This document shows positions 23,901 through 38,900 of a stretch of DNA of 64,000 nt, piece by piece (position 1 is the stretch's first letter; every line of letters begins with the position of its first letter). Under the pieces are notes generated by a model. It searched no databases, was not told the origin of the DNA, and saw only the letters and a list, made by a program, of their open reading frames with translations. The DNA is taken from assembly GCF_914767665.1 (NCBI RefSeq), contig NC_059503.1, positions 1,860,001 to 1,924,000 of the forward strand, written 5' to 3'. The position numbers and the translations under genes are program-made. The DNA is from Harmonia axyridis (Eukaryota > Arthropoda > Insecta > Coleoptera > Coccinellidae).

Positions 23901-26900
23901 AAAATTTGAATGATTTTCCAATATTTGAAGAATTCTTCACATACTTGACACCAATGGAATTCAACTTCAAATCGAAAACAGTCCAATTAATTTTATGTGA
24001 TATAGCTTGATTAATAAGAATTTGAAATAAATGCCATATTCCAAATTTAAACTAAAACTAACTACTAAAATCATTAAGTTTCATTTATTTTTCAACTTTT
24101 TATGTGAAGCTTCACATAAATAACACTTACGACGGTATTTTTAACCAAGATTGACATTTTTGTTTTCTCATTTTTAAAATAAGGAGCTTTTTATTTCCGC
24201 CTGACTGTCGAAAGAAAAAAAAGTAATTTCCCATTTAGTGACTTCTTTTAAAAAAGTATTTCTCGAAATAATTCGTTGCCTGACGAGTCGACGCTGTCTT
24301 AGTTCGGGGTAAAGTTCCACCTCGCCCGGCCCATCTCCTGCCATCTATTTGCATACCGATATATGCCGAATAAACACTGTGGATGTCTCAGCACGGCTGA
24401 GAGCACCAGATTTCCGTTTGGTCTAAATAAACGTTTGTTGATTCCGAAGCGCCCACAGCTACGGAACCCCCGTGGCGCCCTCTCGATCGGCAAATAAAAT
24501 TTGATGTATTCGGATTGAAAATCGGGATGTAGGGGATGAAGGGTTCTTCCGGCGAAAAACGAAAAGATAAAGCACACCGCGAAGAGTAATAATCAGCGTT
24601 TTTCATTTTTTTTCTTCCTCACACAGACATATTAACTCCATTTCTGAATGGAATTATTCATTTTGCAGGATTTTTACTGAAATAACACATAAGTGACACT
24701 TATGACAATTTTCTTTGAAATTGAGATATTGGTTTTTTCTAACTTGGATACGGTAAAACATATTGAAATCGATGTAAATTGATGGATTTTATCTTTGTAT
24801 TTGAGGAATAGAAAGAATAGCTACAAAAATTCGGAATAATTCATTTGTTATGGCAATAAAGAATTATTATTATTATTATTATTATTTTAGAGTTTTTGTT
24901 GAAATCACACATAAATGACACTTATGGCATTTTTCTTTGATATTGAGTTATAAGGTTTTTTCTAACTCGGATATGGTAAAACGTAAAATGCTATTCTTTG
25001 AAAAATAACTGTAGTTATGCTTACCCAGGAGAGTAGGGTTTGCAGACATTCGAATCCTTGTCCCATCCGCAATAAGGATCGTGGACGCATCTCAAGCAAT
25101 TATCGTATCTCCTGTTGCACATCACCAGATCGACCTGTTTTATCCTCATATCAGACGCTACGTAGATAGCTTTATGTTCCTTGCTGATCTCCATCACCTG
25201 TATGGCTTCACCAGGGGTAACATCGAAAACATCCAGAAGGATGGAGGAGGTATCACCATCTTCTTTCTGCCATTCCACAATCTTGTGGACACGTCCATCG
25301 TCTACAAAAAGGATAATATCAATTGAAGACACGAACATTTAGAAAGGGGAAAGTTTGCACTTACTTGTTCCTGCGTAGTAGACGGTGTAGTCCAAAACTG
25401 CACCTCCAATATCTACAGGTACCTTGTCAACTACCAACTTGGTGAAAATGATGTCTCTCTTGAAGAAGACGGGTTTTTCATGCTCGTGTTGAACGGCAGA
25501 GTCCATCAGTGGATGGGATCTGTAAAAATAATTACAATCAATGAGAAACGAGTCAACATCCCAACGAGCAACTCAAAAAATTAGAGTTGAGCAAAAAAAA
25601 ATATATAAAATGACCTCATACGGTACCTTGGGGTAGCCCAACTCACCTTATGAAATTCAGTACTGAATCCGGCAAAGTTTCTGTATTGTTGACGCAAGTT
25701 CCAGGTCTTGGTTCTGGCACACGACCAGAGAGAACAGGTAACCAAGCCGAGGATGAAGAGGCTTGTTCTTTGAACTTTCCAGCAAAGGCTGCGTGGATGT
25801 CGCTCAACGTAAAAGAACATATGGCTGATCCCATCAGGCCGTTGGTTGAGGTTGTGAAGGTGCCATAGAACTTATTGTTGTCGCCAGGAACTCTGTAGAT
25901 GCTCTCTGGAAAAAGAAAATAGGATTATGTTATGGTGAAGAGATGTTTGTCTGGAATCTTCTCATTTTGATTTTGGAAGTAGCTTCTGGAAGATGGCTGA
26001 AGCACTCCTAAATGATTGGAATGTCGAAGCATGATTTTTGAGCAAGTATGAATGTGTTATCATCTGGAATGCGGTTTCTCCAAAGAATTCAGAAAAGCTT
26101 CTAGTGAAATCCTTTTTAGGCTTCCATGATATCAAAACTATGTTTACGAAGTTGAAATTTCAATCAAGGAAATGGAAAGAAGTCACACGTCCCACGCAGT
26201 ATTCAATCATCCCATTTTGCGTCAATGATTCTATTCGGCATCCCCTTCACTTTGATGTCATTTCCAAGCTAGCGCTTCTAGAAAGTTTGGATAGCCTAAA
26301 TAGAAATTGGTCGCTGCTTCGGCCTGCTCCTATTTCTTGTGAAATTCCAGTAACATATTATGGTCATTGGATGGACATCTTGTTACCACTTTATCGAACT
26401 TATGCAAACTACTCTGACGTACACGATAAATTGCATGTATGACGCCAGTGGTTAAATTCAACTTGGCAAATTAGACGTATTGCGATGAAGTTCTGGAGAA
26501 GTTCGATGCTATACAGCTCTCACTGTAGGAGAGACTGTATTCTTTGAAAATACCAACTAATGTGTATTTATTTTTATTATTGGTTTGTCTATCTTGAACA
26601 GCTGACATACATTCAACATTTGCTTAGGTTGGTTAGGCATTGCAGAGTTTTTTTGTAGATTAAAGACTGAATTTTTATGTCTTTTACATTTCCCAGATGA
26701 AAATATCGAAGCAATATAAGATAATTATTTAGTACATAACTACGCTGCGCAAAAAAAATAACGCACATTCTGAAAATCTCAATTTTAATTAAAACAAACT
26801 CTACATTGACTTTATAACTTATTTTTTATGTTCTCTCGGGAAGGTTTTGAACGAAACAAGACACATTAAATGGAAGAAAAATTCAGGATTTCACCGAATC

Positions 26901-29900
26901 TTATGTGAAAGAAGAGAAATAAACAATTTTCAAAATACTGGAATGCTGATAAGTGATTTAATACTTGGTATTTCCATCCTTGCGTTAATTACAGCTCGGC
27001 AACCTAGGTTCATACTCAAAATGAGTGATATTAAAATGTTCTGATCTAATCCTTCCCAGATTTCTCTGAGTTGGATTCCTAAGTCATTAAGAGTAGCTGG
27101 ATGATTTTCTGAACTTCTCAGCCTTCTATTGAGGTTGTCCCAAACCTGCTCAATCGGATTGAGATCTGGACTTCTTACTGGCCATTCCATTCGAGAGACT
27201 TCAACCTCTTCAAGGTACTCCTGAACGATGCGCGCACGTTAGGGTCTGGCATTATCGTCCATAAAAATGAAATTTTCACCAATGTATGGGGCAAATGGCA
27301 CTACATGCTCTTCAAGAATGTTCCTTATATACCTATCAGCATTCATAGTTCCATTATCAACGACCACTAGGTCTGTGCGAGCAGTCAAAGATATTCCACC
27401 CCATACCATCATCGATCCTCCCCCGAAACCAGTAGTATTCAGGAAATTGCACTGAGCATATCTTTCATGTGGACGTCTGTATACAAGGGAACGTCGATCA
27501 CAATGGTAGAGGCAGAATCTAGACTCATCTGTGAAGAGAACTCTTTCCAATCAGCCTCTTCCCAGTGAATATGCTCTCTCGCAAAATCCAAACGCGCCCT
27601 TCGATGGGCCAGGGTAAGAGCTGGGCCTCTTGCCGCGACACGAGGCCTTAAATCATATTCTCTGAGGCGATTTCTTATTGTCTGAGTGCTAATTTGCACC
27701 CTATGAGTTTGTTCAAGCTGATTTTGAAGGAGGCGAGCGGTTGCAAACCGTTGTCTCAACAAAGAAACTCTCAAGTAACGTTCTTAAATGGCAGTTGTTA
27801 CCCGCGGTCTACCCTGTCCTGGTCTTCGGACATTCATACCTATCTCCCTGAATCGCTGCAACATTCTGGACACACTTGTATGGGAAACTCCAAACCTTTC
27901 AGCAATTCTTGAGTATGTCCACCCTTCTTCTCGCAAAATTACCGCTTGGGCACATTCCTCTTGGGTCAAATTCCGTGTTTCGCGTTGCATAGCGATCGAG
28001 TGTAAAAAAATCAAACGAAAGAAAAACTATTGATCACTAGAATTGATCGAGAACAACTGATTTCAGAATGGAGCCAATACATTCAAAATCTGATAATATC
28101 ATCTTTTTTTATTCCTGATGGGAAAAAACATCTGTATTGAAGAAAAACGTTGAAAGTGGATAAGATATGCATGCATAATTCTGATAAAAATGATTATCAT
28201 TGAGAACACCTTCAGTTATAGAATAAATTTGAGATTTCCATAATGTGCGTTAATTTTTTCGCGCAGTGTACTTTGAAAGTTGAAATAACATAAATAAATT
28301 TAAATTTACTGAATCAAGTAGATTTTGTATGAAAAAGCTGGATAGGTCGAATAATATGAGATCTACTTACGTATTTCGTTGAAGTAGAAGGGAAACTCTC
28401 CAGGGATGGAGCAGTTGAGCCTGGCTTTGAGGTAGGTCGCCCAATTCTGCGACAGGATGTTCTTACCACCGGTATCTCTCTTGCACACTCTGGCAACTCT
28501 GGAATAGACGCTTTTTCCACAGTTGATGTATTCTACAGCCGTTTCACGGAAAAAGAAGAGGACATAATCACCGATGTCAAAAGATCCAACGAAGTTCGGC
28601 TCTGGAAAAGAAACATTACATATGAAGATGAAAAGTACGGAAAAAGATAAACGGAACAAACTTTTATGGTCGGGAATTTACATAAATACGCTCCATGCTA
28701 GTTTTTCTGGTACTCGACCACGATAAAACATACGAGGAATCGTATAAACTAGGATTTTTAAGGGCGGTAATACCGGAATCTAATCGTCGAATAAAAGTGT
28801 GTTGATTTCCGGGAAAGAAACACACTAAACATGCGATAATATCCGGAAGACTTTCGAAGTTTTACACAGCCATGAAGGTTATTTGATGGAGACACTTAAT
28901 ATTGGATTGGAGTAATTGCATGGGATATTATCGATAAAAAATTTCAGAGACCTTGAGTGACCTTTTGTTCCAGAGTCTGCTGAAGGTACTGATATGGTTT
29001 TCTTAATCAAAAATTTATAGCCATCAAAAGTTTAAGTATAATTGAAATAACTCAAATATTTCAGTTGGTATCATAGATAATCATTTGGTTTCATATAGGG
29101 TGTTTTTTTTCAAGGTATATAATTTTAAGTAGGCATTACTGTTCGAGATGGCAACCGATTTAACAGCTGTCAAGTGATTTATTCTCAGTTTGGTTTGGCA
29201 GTTCATCACGAATAGACTCACGCCTGAACAACGCTTGCAAATAGTGCAATTTCATTTCGAAAATAATGGTTCTGTGCGGAATACTTATCGCGCACTACCT
29301 CTATTAGCGATGAAGCGCACTTCTGGTTGAATGGCTACGTCAACAAATAAAACTGCCGCATTTGGAGTGAAGCTAATCCTCAAGTGTATGTCGCAACACC
29401 GTTACATCCAGAAAAACTGACTGTTTGGTGCGCTTTATGGGCTGGTGGAATCATTGGTCCGTAATTCTTCAAAAACGATGATGGCCAGAACGTTACAGTC
29501 AATGGTGATCGGTATAGAGCCATGATTACTAACTTTTTTATTCCTGAATTGAACAACCATGATGTCCAGGAGCTGTGATTCCAACAAGACGGCGCAACAT
29601 GTCACACAGCTCGTGCCACAATCGATTTATTGAAATACACGTTTTCGTTTCACGTTTGGTGACCGCCTAATTTCACGTTTTGGACCTGTGAATTGGCCTC
29701 CAAGATCTTGTGATTTAACACCGCTGGACTACTTCCTATGGTGCTATGTGAAGTCATTGGTCTATGCGGATAAGCCACAAACCCTTGACCATTTGGAAGA
29801 CAACATTCGCCGTGTTATTGCCGATATACGGCTACAAATGTTGGAAAAAGTCATCGGAAATTGGACGTCCAGATTGGACTAAATCCGAGCCAGCCGTGGC

Positions 29901-32900
29901 GGTCATATGCCAAAAATGATATTTAAAATGTAATGCCACAAGATTATCTTGCGGATAAATAAAATTCATTTGAATCGAATAATCCATCGTTGTTTCATTG
30001 CAATTTAAAGTTCTATAGCTTCAAAAAAAAGCACCCTATATAAAGTGCAAAATTCTTGGGATAATTTGGCCTAGTTTGATACTTCTCATTTCCAGAAATG
30101 CATTATTTGGATACAACTTCCAAACGAATTTTCTCCGGGTGTTGGTTGGAAGGAGACCCGTACAAATGAGCTTTTTGTCAGGCCGGGGGCAAGAATTGGG
30201 AGGTAGTTACGGAGTCGAGCCCTAAGGAGGTCCCCGGGGCGAAATCCACCCCGCCCAGACGTGAGTAACAGGCGTCGGAGCGATGAAAACGGCGTTTCTC
30301 TGAAATTTGCACACTTATGTTTTAATTTTACGTGTCATTAAGCGTTTTGGTTTCTGAGAACGGCTCCGAACTTCGGTACGTCCAATTCGTGGCATGGAAC
30401 TTAATTAACCCTCATAGGTTATGAATTGCCCCTGGAAGATCCTATCGGAGGCTGGCTGAAAGGTTTTCGTTGGATTTCGTCTTTGTTACAGGAAGAAGCT
30501 TGTTCAGCACACATCCTTCTTTAATTCGAATACTTATACTTTATCATATATCTTGTTTCGTTTTTTAGATAATTGGAATTTAATGATTTTGTGTAGTGAA
30601 TTTTAGTAAATATGAATTTTTCAAAATTTTATCCCCTGAGTTTTCTTTCTTGTGCTATTATAAAGGTTTATAATTGTGAATAATTATAAGTTATATCTAA
30701 TTTTTACGAAAAAAATCGACAAAACACATTGCTAAGTAATATTTCAACAAAAATCATAAGTGCTGGTGATAACAAGAATCCGAGTCGAAGAGGAGGATTT
30801 TTACATCTTCATGAATGCTTTTTGTTGAGAAAATATCAATTTGCTTTGTTTTTTTTTCGAATACCTCACAGGAAAAATAAAATGCTCGAATGATATTTGA
30901 CAGACTATTTCATGAGACCATAATTACTTGTTTTCAAAGATATTGTAATCTTTCATGACAATAGCTGTCAATTTTTGCCGCGGGTAAATTCTCAGAGTAA
31001 TAAACATAGTTAGAGGGAGCATAATAATATGTCATTTTCAGCAAGCAAATGTTGTCGCCAACATGGACTATTAAATTTGACATGAAGCGCGCGGAAATAA
31101 AAACATATCAGTGATACGATATTTCACTCTATTCGCGAGTTTCTCCATGAAGAACGCACTTCTTATGTCCCATTGTGAATCAACGTTTCATATTAACTCA
31201 AAATATATTGAAATAAACACCTTAATATATCAGAAATTCAGAAAACAAACTTCAAGCGCGCCAAACGACGTGAAACAACAGATAACACTAGGAGAGCAAA
31301 GTTGCCAAACCTTGGATTTCAGCAGGTAGATACAGAAAATAATAAATATTCTGCTTATCATAAATTTGACAATTAGGAGAAATATCAAATTCCAAATATT
31401 CAAATTTGCATATTTAATGAGGAATCACTCAAATAAATATATTTCATTCAATATAATATACATTCATAACGATATAGTAAAATTGTGGATTAGAAAATAT
31501 ATCAAAATCCGACAACGTAATCTAACCATGTTGGGGACATGTGAACATTGCGTATACTTCCTCTATCTATGTTTATTTTTCTATAAATAAACTCAAAAAA
31601 AAAAACTGCTGATAGGTGTTGTCATACAGTTTTCCCATCTAAATTTTCATTAGAATAATTTGAGCATCCGCCATTTTGCAACACATATTCCACCCCCAAC
31701 TCTAAAATACAATTTTAATTGAAATTAAATATTATTTATAGCTTCCATAGAGTGTTTTATTTTAGGTATGAAATAATTTTCAAGAATGAGTTTACTCCTC
31801 TCTTAGATTGATGAAACATAAGCAAAAAAAACTACCTTTATTTCTAATTTTCTCTTCCATTAGTTGTTGTCATATCTACAACCCCTATTTGACTCGAAAT
31901 TTGCAAATTACTCACATAATAGCACCATATTCTATTGAGAAAACTCTCAAAGTGATCTTGTTTGTTTTGCCAACAGGGGTACGAGATGCGCCAAATTTAA
32001 TACCCCCCACCAGTTTTTTGCCGTCATCTCTTATGCCACGTACATACATCACGTTCGGCCCAATTAAGTCGTAAACTCTCGACGTGGAGGACGGGCTTAA
32101 TTTCGCGCAACTAGACGGTTGCAGGTGTCGGCGATTTCTCCGCTTTCTCCTTTATCAGTCGGCCGGAATGATTCAATGATATTGCAACCGGGGGTTGCGT
32201 AGGTGCTTGAGAGTGATATACGGATTTTTCTAATATTGGGGGAGCCAGGGTACCTAGCTAATGCCCGTTCGGCGGACTGGAAGAAATTGAATCAATTCGT
32301 TGGAGGAGGGGAGAGAAAGCGGCATTTCAAGATATCGTGATTTTAGACGTTTCGGAAGGTGATTCAGGTTGGGAGTGCATTGCTCTTTAATCTTAATGAT
32401 TATGGTGGAAATAAAGGAAATAATTTCGAGAGAAGCTGTGGTGCGAGTCGGAGAATCTGCCAGCTTGGTCATATGCCTATTTATAGTCTACAGAATTTAG
32501 TTCAGTTAAACTCCTACCAGACAACTGGGTAGGTCATAGACACATTTCCTATATCACAGAGAGGTTCTGAGGCAATGAAAGGAGTTTGTACTCCTTTATT
32601 GGCAAGTGTGATGGCCTATTCATTTCCTTCGATTCCTTGGTGACCGAAAACCCAGACTAAGCAGACCATGTTATTCTTGCCAATTTTATTAAGTTTTCTT
32701 AGGCACTCCAAAGTAGGCTTGGTTAATCGATCGTCTAGAGGTATGATTCGATTACCTTGCCTTTCGTCTTTTTCTCCGTGAGTTTGTTAGATTTGTAATA
32801 ATTAAACTCTTTTGAATTATTTACATCTATTTACAAAGCCACAATTATACAGTACAAACTCAGTATTGAGAAGATCCTTATAACGTCCTGATTACAAGTT

Positions 32901-35900
32901 TCTCACTACGGTACTGAATTTCGTCTTTAACTCGAGTGTTAATTACTCGAAACGTCTTCGATTATCACATCTTCGTCGTACCTCAAGTTTTCGGTCGTCT
33001 CGTCTCTAACTTGTTCGCGACTCGTCTTTATCTAGTCCGCGAACCGTCTTTTCGTCTTACGTTTTAAGTTGACCGACCGAACTTGACTCGTCTTAGACTT
33101 GCCTTGAACTCTACCCGTCATCGACTTAACTTGAACTGTCTCTCCGCCCTGTCTCGAATATCGACCTCCCTTCTTTCGGCTTGACCACACCCTTAGGGAA
33201 AGTACCATCCCCTAGTCAAATAAGAGCTTTGCCGTACCGCCCACAAAGATCTTCGCGGATTCCTCGAAATCGAATATTCTCGAAGGACTAGAACCTGATA
33301 CACAGATGTGACACATCTGGTACGACTGTATTGTCTTCGAACTTTCACAACCCCCCAGTAAATCTCTTCAAGATTTACAACTCTTGACATATCTTCGACA
33401 CCTCGAAGAATAACACATCCTTTTTACATTATATGTACAATAACAATTCGTTCCCTGTAAATTCATTGAAAGTGTCATGCCCTCGATACTTGAAGAAACT
33501 AATAGGTCTCCAAGCATCCGGTTGACCATCTCAATTATTTACAGGGAACAATAACTGGATCCTACACCAATACCATCTTAGAATCGATGGTAAGTGAGCT
33601 CAATGCTTAGATTGCTGCGTGACTGTCAGAATGTATAGCTATACTAGTATAACATTCCTGATAGTGTCTTACTAGATTCCTTTCCACAAATCTTTCGATT
33701 GCAAGTATCTCTGCCTGAAAGATACCAGCACCAGTCACTATTTATGTACCGACACCAAGAGTTACACCCACTTGATCTGAAACTTTTTGGGGGTTTCGAG
33801 AATCTAAAGCAATAAGAATTAAGGAGAAAGAGCAACCTCAATGCTTTGGCATTGAGCCACTTGGCAAAATAGCTATTGGTTTGTCATACACACACACACA
33901 TTTGTCTCATTATTGATGGAAGACTTCCATGTTAATAAACATCGATAAGAAATGATCCCTTTTAGGTGTATCACTGAGTAAGTTATATTCACCACAACTT
34001 CCTACAAATTTGTTATTTGTACGATAACTTGGCCACTTTCAGGTCGAGTACGTCTCTAACATCTGTAAGACGAATGCCACCACAATTCCATCTCGATGTT
34101 CCACCTTGATTGGCAAGAAACTTGCCTCATTACCGTCGCAAAATACCTGCACATACACTCGAAAACTTGCACAACATCGCATACGATCCTCAGATCCTCT
34201 CAAATTGAGCGCGTCTTCGTATCAATAACCTGGGGCTTCGTATTCCATATTAAGTCCCGGACCGGAACTCAAACAAATGGAAACTAGACGCTCAAAGGTG
34301 TTCTTATGGCGACGTCCGAAAGCCCGTACTAATTATCGTTTCGGGAGATACGTTATTAAGCCGGCCCCACACGTTCGTCTCGTGTTCCCTCCTTGACAAC
34401 GCCGACACTATTCCGTTGGTAACACTGCTTTGACGAGAGAGAGTGGGTGGCTTCTAATGAGGTTTTTCTTTTGGTAGTTGGCGAAATTGGAGGGCAGAGG
34501 GACCGCGATTAGAGTGGACTACTTTCATTTGTTGTGTAGTGTCGTGTTTCACTGGATTAAAAGTGATGAGACTGTATAGAGAATATACGGATATTATATT
34601 TCACGAATATCTGTTAGCTCAAAATTTTTTGAGGTGAAAATATTAGTTTGAATCTGAGAATCGTATCTACACTTTTTCCGATAAGAAGTTTGACTTTGAT
34701 ATCAAAAAAAGGAGTATATTTTAACAGACATCAATGGGTGGTAATTTTATTGTAAAGGGGAAGGTTTTTCATTAATGATGGTAACGATATCAGCCAAATG
34801 GCTGCCAGTATCATATCTCTTCCATGACCAATTCGTACATTTGAGGCTCTATGTCCTCGACAACTTCACGAATTCCTTCTTTAAGGTCTTGTATTGATTG
34901 TGCAGCATTGATGTATACCTTAGTTTTCACGTGGCACCGAAGAATCTTACTTGTGTGTCACTGCTTGACTTCCGTTGACCACTTCGATGATCTTGGCATC
35001 ATAGTGTCCAATGATTTGAGCTAACCTCACCAAGTAATGGATGTAGCAGCTAAGGCCGGAAAGATGACCTTCAAGACTCAGAGATCTTTTAGGAGTTACA
35101 GCCGGTGTGGTGATCATCTCTCAGGAGAGATAGATCAACTTCTCCTCGAGTCTGTACAGTGTTGGAATACAAGACCACGCTCGTTTGAGTCTACTGAATC
35201 TGCAAACCTTTGGGGATCGACGAGAAAGAAGCTCTGCATGGGATTTTTGGTGCAAATATGGATGACAAGCAGCGCCCAACTACGTGGTTGGTGCTTTCAA
35301 ACTGGCAAAGGAGTATTTTAGGACTACACAGCGTCAAACGTTCCAACAGAGTTTTCACCGGATGGAATGGGATGCCACCAAGTGTTGTTGGTGCAAATTT
35401 GGTGAATTTCTTCCAAAACCGACTCGGATCATGTTCGAGGACAGAATGGTCCTAGCTTCTTTATTAAGTGACTGTGAATATGTGAGGGTTTCTTAACTAT
35501 TTCTAGTAGTTTATGAATTCCATTTTATTTTGTAATTTTGAGTTTATTCGCCTCTTCTCTTATCGTAGTTCATAAGAACTCAACGGTCAAAGGTTCTTAG
35601 TTCTTAGTTTGTTGAGTTAACGCTAACCCATCAATTTTTCAACAGACCAATTCAAAAAAACTTTTCAAGCTAGTAACAGCATCCACTTTTTCATAAAAAC
35701 GGACCTAACGTGCAACGCCCGAACACAATTCCCATTACGTGTAGAGTCATTAAACCCTTTGAAAAATTACACGTCATTTCGGCTCGTAATTTGGCGTTTT
35801 AAAGTCCCGAGCGTCGGTGGCGCCATCTGCTTAGGTAAGTCTCGGACTTTTCCCCTAAAAACCGAAACTTGCACCGTTATTCCGCCAATTTACATCTATA

Positions 35901-38900
35901 TTAGCCCGCGAAGAGACCGAGAAGAACGGTTGTAATGTATACGTAACCTGGCCCCTCTACTTATAACTCCACATTGTATTACTTATTTGCAATTTGTTTG
36001 GGCGGCAGAGCGTCCCATAAAAATGCTAATAAGGGCGTCGAATTAAGCTGCGTCGGATAGAATTAAGCGGGTCGCCGTAAACGGCAACGTCAATTGAATT
36101 TTTTTTACGACGCAGATGCAAGACGGTTTAGCCAGGTTTTATAGAGGGCGTTTTCTTAGGGGGGTTCTTCTTGTTTGAGATCATTCTGTGGTTTGGATCG
36201 AACATTTGATTATAGTGAATAGTTTTAAAAGAGTGTGATTTGAGAAGCAAAGGTTTTTCTGCATTTTTTTCTGTTCCAATGTTTTTATATGAATCTTTGT
36301 ATCGTTATTATGGCTATTTTTTGATTTAATGGAGGAAAATTCATATGGTTCATATAGTATACAATCGAAATTGTGCTTATGAGTATCTTGAAATTGAGAA
36401 ATTATTAAAATGCACCATAAACGTTTTAAGAAATTATTTTTGCGACACTTTTCTTAAAACTGAACACAAAACTGCACCCAGAAGATAGTTTTAAAATATG
36501 CCTACCAACTTATTAAAAGTGAGTTGTAAGAATAGTAGGTAAGGAATTCATTCAATTATATTTTAAGGTATTTTTTGATGAACACCAAGCTATACATTCA
36601 GTTTTGTTCATTGTTGTGGTGGCAGGGCCGGATTAAACTCTTTTCCGCCCCTAGGCCAAAAACAATTTGCCGCCCCTATGAGTAAAGAGAATTTTAAAAA
36701 TTCAAATTTTTTAAATACGTGATTTTCGCAGAAGTTGATAAAGACAATTTTTTATCTGGAAATAAAACAATCTAATGTTTCAGAGTTATATTTCATAGTA
36801 AAAAATTACAGCTTTCATAATCAAACTAATAATGGTTTTCTTCTTGCCTTCTTTTCCGCAAATTGTTGCAACACAGCTTCGAAGTCTAATTTTTTCAACA
36901 ATTCAGCTTCAATGCACAAAACGGCCAGAGAATTCAAACGCTCTTGAGACATGCTAGATCGCAAATAGGATAAAATTCGCTTCAATGCTGATAACGACCT
37001 CTCTGCTGAACAGTTCGTTGCAAAAGTGCATAAAAACATTCTAATTGTAATATCGATGTAGGGAAACACTTGCACTAAGCTTTTATCACTTCTAATGAAG
37101 GTACTCATCTCGTGTAGAGTTTTTGGAGGTTGTTCTAACTGTGCTAAGTAGGATTTGAAGTGCAAACATTCATCGTGGAGTTTTTCATCTAAATCCTGAG
37201 GAAAACTAGAGATGAGATTAGTAACCGCTACTCCTAATTCTTCAGAACTAATCGATTGCAGTTTTAATAAAAAGGAGAATTTCGCAGCAAAACCCTTGTA
37301 GCAATTTTTACGTTGATTCAATTCTCTTGTTAGATAGTCAATTATAACAAGATAAACCCCTACTCTGAAGTTTTCCCTCCCACTCAAAGCAGTATGTCCC
37401 ACTCGAGTTTCATCAGCAGGAACAGTTCTTGTTGTGGCTCTTCTTTCTTCACTTCGATATTTCTCAAATCCAGAATTGATCTTCGCTCTCTCCTCAAATC
37501 GATCGAATTGATCTCTTAATCCTAAGATATAATCAACCAATGACTCATAATACAAAACTACTTCATCTATACCAATGCCAACTTTCTGTATTGCTTCGCT
37601 CACTTTATCAAATCTTTCCAAAATTGGACTCCATACAGCGAACATTATTGCGGTTTCCAGAGATGTTAGCTTGATTTTCAATCCTTTTGCTTCACTCCCA
37701 GTCTTAGACCTGTCCCGCTCATCAATTTCACTCAAAGCTGCGACAACTTCTTTCCAATTTTGGTTCATGCTGTTGCAAGCTTCATATCTCGCCGACCAGT
37801 GAGTTGTAGATAATCGTTTCACTGAAGGGCCAGTCAGATGTTTCATTAGTATCCCCCAGCGAGCAGTCGAGATTGAGAAGAAAACGTAAATATCCTGAAG
37901 AAGTGAAAAAAAATCCCGAGATGCCTTACACGATCCAGCAGCGTGTTCTCCGACGAGGTTCAGCGAATGAGCCGCGCATGGGATCCAATATGCCAAAGGA
38001 GAGATTTCTTTTATTTTTGCTTGCAGTCCATTATATATTCCTGACATATTTGCCGCATTGTCATAGGATTGACCTCTACAATTCACAAAATTGAAATTAT
38101 GCTCCTCCATCATCTTAATAACAGCGTTATAAAGGTCTTCAGCCTTGTGTCCCGGATTTGGTATAAATCCTGTGAGTAAAATTACCTAAGTTAGTACCAA
38201 ATTATTCAATGAGCTCATAAAGATAACTATTATTCACCCTAGTAAATATCAGTAATTATGTGTGAGTAGAATACTATATTTTATCCACGACTTCCTGGGT
38301 AAAATTCGAATTAATCTGCATTTTCAAAAATTAGAGTAGTTTCCAAAGCGATGACAACATTTTCTGCGTTCGCACTGAAAATTGCAAGCTCAAAATGAAG
38401 TTCAAAATTTTCACGTGACATCGATTCCATCAGTAGCCTTTTTTTTACCGCGCTGATAGCTTGGTGGTTGATCTTACTGTCAGTCAGTCTATCACGATGC
38501 TGATAAGTTATTCACTGCTATAAGTCATATGTGCATATTATAGAATAGTCGTGGACAAGAACAATTACATTGCATAAATCAATTCACATTTTTATGTCAA
38601 AATTATTATAATATGTAATGAATTTGTTATTTCAAACGTTTCGATCATTAATCGCTCTTACTAATAAACTGGAATTGATAAAATAGCTACACTTAAAAAC
38701 ATTTTTTGAAAGTAACATCATTTCAGTATTGGTAAATGAGAAAACATTAAGAAAAAAATACAACTTTTCTCAATCTTACCTAAAAATCTTTTCACTGGTT
38801 TTCCGTCTTCTTTATTATAGCGAGTAATAAAAGCCAGTTGATCGGTATGCGTTATATCTGGTGTGGAGTCTACGCTTATTGAATAGTATTTGGCTTCTGT

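Noticed and set aside
31111..31590. Two frames inside the TIR element
   Set aside because: Not kept open in the other copies at 53284 and 61430, so they are chance frames.
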